The notes under the pieces are model-generated. The model worked only from the letters and a program-made list of their open reading frames with translations, ran no database searches and was not told the DNA's origin. Shown here piece after piece: positions 5,529 to 5,547 of a stretch of DNA of 5,547 nt (position 1 is the stretch's first letter; each line of letters opens with the position of its first letter). The stretch covers positions 1-5,547 of the forward strand of contig JAITHR010000068.1 of the NCBI GenBank assembly GCA_031279895.1, in the 5' to 3' direction. Made by a program: the position numbers and the translations under genes. This DNA is from Spirochaetaceae bacterium. GTDB taxonomy: Bacteria > Spirochaetota > Spirochaetia > Treponematales > Breznakiellaceae.

Positions 5529-5544
5529 AAAAGGTATACCTTTT
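5529..5544. promoter_or_regulatory. 16-bp perfect palindrome AAAAGGTATACCTTTT, possible operator
   Basis: Perfect dyad symmetry centred between 5536 and 5537, in AT-rich non-coding DNA. The centre is about 68 bp upstream of the start predicted for the minus-strand promoter at 5503-5475, a position typical for an activator site. It could equally belong to a gene beyond the right edge. No regulator is in the window, so the binding protein is unknown. Confidence 0.5.
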
Positions 5545-5547
5545 GTC

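Overview
The window carries five protein genes, all on the minus strand, so transcription runs from right to left. In transcription order they are a small PilZ-domain protein, an RlmM/FtsJ-like 2'-O-ribose methyltransferase, a MATE-family multidrug exporter, a small protein I do not recognise, and glutaminyl-tRNA synthetase (glnS). The glnS gene is cut by the left window edge. The DNA is GC-rich within genes and AT-rich in the few short promoter-like stretches. The GC-rich dispersed repeats, together with the PilZ, MATE and GlnRS proteins, look to me like a spirochaete of the Treponema group (termite-gut type). That assignment is an impression from protein and repeat style and was not tested by any search.

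Right end (about 5081-5547): no credible protein gene. From the edge inward it holds a 16-bp perfect palindrome, a good sigma70-type promoter pointing left, a 33-bp element repeated in inverted orientation 3.3 kb away, and a 105-bp unit present twice in tandem with the start of a third copy. The repeat block stops exactly at a TTGACT -35-like box in front of the PilZ gene.

Middle (2274-5080): PilZ protein, methyltransferase and MATE exporter. The first two are 5 nt apart and very likely co-transcribed. The exporter follows after 60 nt and has its own good Shine-Dalgarno sequence with a GTG start.

Repeat island (2083-2273): 190 nt between the exporter and the unknown gene. It contains three stem-loops, including an 18-bp perfect inverted repeat and a two-tier 35-nt hairpin right after the exporter stop codon. 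It shares sequence with the right-end repeats and again ends exactly at a TTGACA box.

Left (1-2046): the unknown protein of about 190 aa, then glnS 40 nt downstream, probably in one transcript.

Functionally the genes are ordinary: c-di-GMP sensing, RNA modification, drug export and tRNA charging. The most unusual material is non-coding. Two related repeat islands each abut a -35-like box, and the gene behind each box has no Shine-Dalgarno sequence and an ATG placed about where transcription would begin. I found no evidence of a defence system, CRISPR array or intact mobile element.
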